NCBI GenBank assembly: GCA_013042495.1
Contig: JABDQB010000064.1
Span: 1-8,115 of the forward strand
Reading direction: 5' to 3'
Length of the DNA: 8,115 nucleotides
Origin: Gemmatimonadota bacterium
GTDB lineage: Bacteria > Gemmatimonadota > Gemmatimonadetes > Palauibacterales > Palauibacteraceae
Position 1 is the stretch's first letter, and each line of letters begins with the position of its first letter. This document shows positions 7,321 through 8,115 of the stretch, one piece after another. Both the position numbers and the translations under genes were made by a program. Under the pieces are notes generated by a model. That model made no database searches. It saw only the letters and a list, made by a program, of their open reading frames with translations, and was not told where the DNA came from.

Positions 7321-7349
7321 TTGATTCCGCACGAGGACCAGAGTATCCT
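7321..7349 (+). promoter_or_regulatory. Sigma-70-type promoter for rpsT
   Basis: TTGATT at 7321-7326 and TATCCT at 7344-7349 are separated by exactly 17 nt; each matches 4 of 6 consensus bases, including the key TTGA, TAT start and final T. Transcription would begin near 7356, leaving a leader of roughly 44 nt before the rpsT start. It is the best promoter-like sequence in the divergent spacer. Inferred from sequence only. Confidence 0.6.
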
Positions 7350-7350
7350 A
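7345..7350 (-). promoter_or_regulatory. Candidate -10 element for the scpA operon
   Basis: TAGGAT on the minus strand (4 of 6 to TATAAT), about 38 nt before the scpA GTG. No convincing -35 lies 17 nt upstream (CTCACG). It overlaps the rpsT -10 on the opposite strand. The call rests only on position and a partial consensus, so it is weak. Confidence 0.3.
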
Positions 7351-7386
7351 TGCGGTCTTTGGACTCGCGTGAGCCACGAAATACCG

Positions 7387-7391
7387 AAGGA
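7387..7391 (+). promoter_or_regulatory. Shine-Dalgarno of rpsT
   Basis: AAGGA with an 8-nt spacer to the TTG at 7400. It decides the start codon: no ATG or GTG lies at a suitable distance in this frame, and translation from the TTG gives the conserved S20 N-terminus. Confidence 0.8.
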
Positions 7392-7399
7392 ATAGAGCC

Positions 7400-7654
7400 T
7401 TGCCGAACATCAAGAGCGCCAAGAAGCGGCTTCGCCAGAACCACACGCGGCGGGAGCGCAATCGGACCGTTCGTTCCGAGATCCGGACACGGACCAAGAA
7501 CCTGCTGCAGACGGAGTCCTCGGACGACGCCGAAGCCGCCTACCGGAAAGTCGCGTCCATGTTGGACACGGCTGCCCGCAAGGGCATCGTGTCGGAGCAG
7601 GCAGCCGCCCGCCGCAAGTCCAGGCTGGCTCGCTACGTCAAAGGCCTCAGCTGA
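7400..7654 (+). CDS. rpsT: 30S ribosomal protein S20
   Basis: An 84-residue, strongly basic protein beginning MPNIKSAKKRLRQNHTRRER, the standard S20 N-terminus. It continues with helical VRSEIRTRTKNLL and ends with the family-typical AYRKVASMLDTAARKGIVSEQAAARRKSRLARYVKGL. S20 is a primary-binding protein of the 30S subunit that contacts 16S rRNA as a helical bundle. Length is normal. The start codon is TTG (7400-7402), supported by AAGGA 8 nt upstream. In Escherichia coli rpsT also begins with UUG and is translationally autoregulated; the same rare start here suggests deliberately limited initiation (inference). It is monocistronic in this window: divergent from scpA upstream and convergent with the acidic-protein gene downstream. 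Confidence 0.97.
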   Translation: MPNIKSAKKRLRQNHTRRERNRTVRSEIRTRTKNLLQTESSDDAEAAYRKVASMLDTAARKGIVSEQAAARRKSRLARYVKGLS

Positions 7655-7678
7655 GGACGTCCCCTCGGGGGGAAGTCC
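7655..7678. terminator. Hairpin immediately after rpsT stop
   Basis: Directly after the TGA, GGAC pairs with GTCC (7655-7658 with 7675-7678). One G-A mismatch follows, then TCCCC pairs with GGGGA (7660-7664 with 7669-7673) around a TCGG loop. No T-run follows. It may be a 3'-end stabilising structure or part of the termination region. Confidence 0.4.
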
Positions 7679-7686
7679 ATTGTCGA

Positions 7687-7719
7687 CCAGCCCGCGGGCC
7701 CGCCAGGGTCGCGGGCTGG
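7687..7719. terminator. Strong inverted repeat between convergent genes, likely bidirectional terminator
   Basis: A perfect 10-bp stem: CCAGCCCGCG at 7687-7696 pairs with CGCGGGCTGG at 7710-7719, with a 13-nt loop. It lies between the rpsT stop and the stop of the convergent acidic-protein gene, where a terminator serving both strands is expected. The tract downstream has only TTT on the plus strand and no clear T-run on the minus strand, so efficiency as an intrinsic terminator is uncertain. Confidence 0.6.
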
Positions 7720-7725
7720 CGGCTT

Positions 7726-8115
7726 TCAGAGATCCTCCGACTTCCGTTTCGAGTCTTCCTCCGTCCCTGACTCCGCGTCCTCCTCGTCTAGCATCGCCGA
7801 TACGGCATCGAAATTCTCGGCGTCGTCCAGCGACAGCGACTCCAGGAACTCGAGCTCGTCCATGAACTCGTCGGATGCGGCCGCCTCGGGTGCGGGCTCA
7901 ACGACGTCCAGGTCCTCGCTCGTCTCGTCTCCCACGACCTCCGCTTCCACCCAGTCCGCATGGGCGATCGTCGCCTCCTCATGCGCCGGATCGACGAGCA
8001 CCGCCTTCGCCACGTCGTCCGCCTCGGCCGCCGACTCCTGAGACCCCTCATCGTCGAGGGCCTGCGCAAGCGAGTCCTCCACGTCACCCGATTCCTCGGC
8101 CGCCGGCTCTTCGCT
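7726..8115 (-). CDS. Highly acidic C-terminal region of an unidentified protein (N-terminus outside window)
   Basis: The reading frame is open from the right edge to TGA at 7726-7728, giving 129 residues. A GTG at 8082 could be a start, but the frame continues upstream without a stop and in the same acidic style, so I treat the gene as partial. By hand count about 47 of 129 residues are Asp or Glu, against only four Lys/Arg, three of them in the terminal SKRKSEDL. No membrane segment, Cys cluster or known motif is visible. A relatively hydrophobic, possibly helical patch, EFMDELEFLESLSLDD, occurs near the C-terminus. Codon use is GC-rich at third positions like the neighbours, which supports real coding. 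It could be a disordered acidic tail of a larger enzyme or a nucleic-acid/ribosome-mimicking protein; I do not recognise it. It is convergent with rpsT. Confidence 0.65.
   Translation of the reverse strand, partial: SEEPAAEESGDVEDSLAQALDDEGSQESAAEADDVAKAVLVDPAHEEATIAHADWVEAEVVGDETSEDLDVVEPAPEAAASDEFMDELEFLESLSLDDAENFDAVSAMLDEEDAESGTEEDSKRKSEDL

Noticed and set aside
6615..7865. 416-residue open frame on the plus strand
   Set aside because: It runs antisense through scpA, across the promoter spacer, and then through rpsT in a wrong frame. The real S20 frame and ScpA explain the region.
7788..8087. Arg/Ser/Thr/Trp-rich 99-residue minus-strand frame
   Set aside because: It is the frame-shifted shadow of the acidic protein, whose Glu/Asp codons read as Arg/Thr in this frame.
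1..8115. CRISPR arrays, insertion sequences, tRNAs, defence genes
   Set aside because: Read by eye on both strands. No regularly spaced repeats, transposase motifs, tRNA-like cloverleafs or defence domains were found, and the window is typical core genome.

Overview
This is a GC-rich bacterial chromosome segment in which nearly every base is coding. The gene set is core genome: condensin accessory proteins ScpA and ScpB, an RluB-type pseudouridine synthase, ribosomal protein S20, and a MoxR/DUF58/Bat (von Willebrand A) module. No phage, transposon, plasmid, tRNA, rRNA or CRISPR signal was seen. The gene order and the Arg/Gly/Ala-rich proteins look like a soil or marine Gemmatimonadota-type or related bacterium. 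That placement is an impression from content, not a demonstrated assignment.

Layout, read along the dominant minus strand from about 7307 down to 1: scpA, scpB, rluB-like, a large Rossmann-fold (SDR-like) protein of uncertain function, moxR, a DUF58 protein, a short BatD-like membrane protein, and batA, which runs off the left edge. Junctions are very tight: a 4-nt overlap (scpA/scpB), gaps of 13, 1 and 25 nt, then three consecutive 1-nt TGATG stop/start overlaps (moxR/DUF58, DUF58/BatD-like, BatD-like/batA). The eight genes probably form one transcription unit with translational coupling in its Bat part. On the plus strand, rpsT (7400-7654) diverges from scpA across a 92-nt spacer. The spacer holds a good sigma-70-like promoter for rpsT and a weaker candidate for the scpA operon. 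At the right edge, a very acidic protein of unknown function (minus strand, N-terminus outside the window) converges on rpsT. Two hairpins lie in the 71-nt convergent gap. No stretch over 300 bases lacks a gene.

Functionally the window has two themes. ScpA and ScpB form the non-SMC part of condensin (chromosome organisation), and the RluB-like enzyme and S20 belong to ribosome biogenesis. MoxR AAA+ ATPase, DUF58, BatD-like and BatA form the envelope-linked MoxR-VWA system, thought to act in stress tolerance or in assembly of other complexes. The SDR-like protein sits between the two blocks. It is the least explained gene, because the usual SDR Tyr of YxxxK appears replaced. I did not find a convincing new defence or mobile system. 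The best leads are this SDR-like protein, the acidic protein, and the operon linkage of scpAB with a Bat module.
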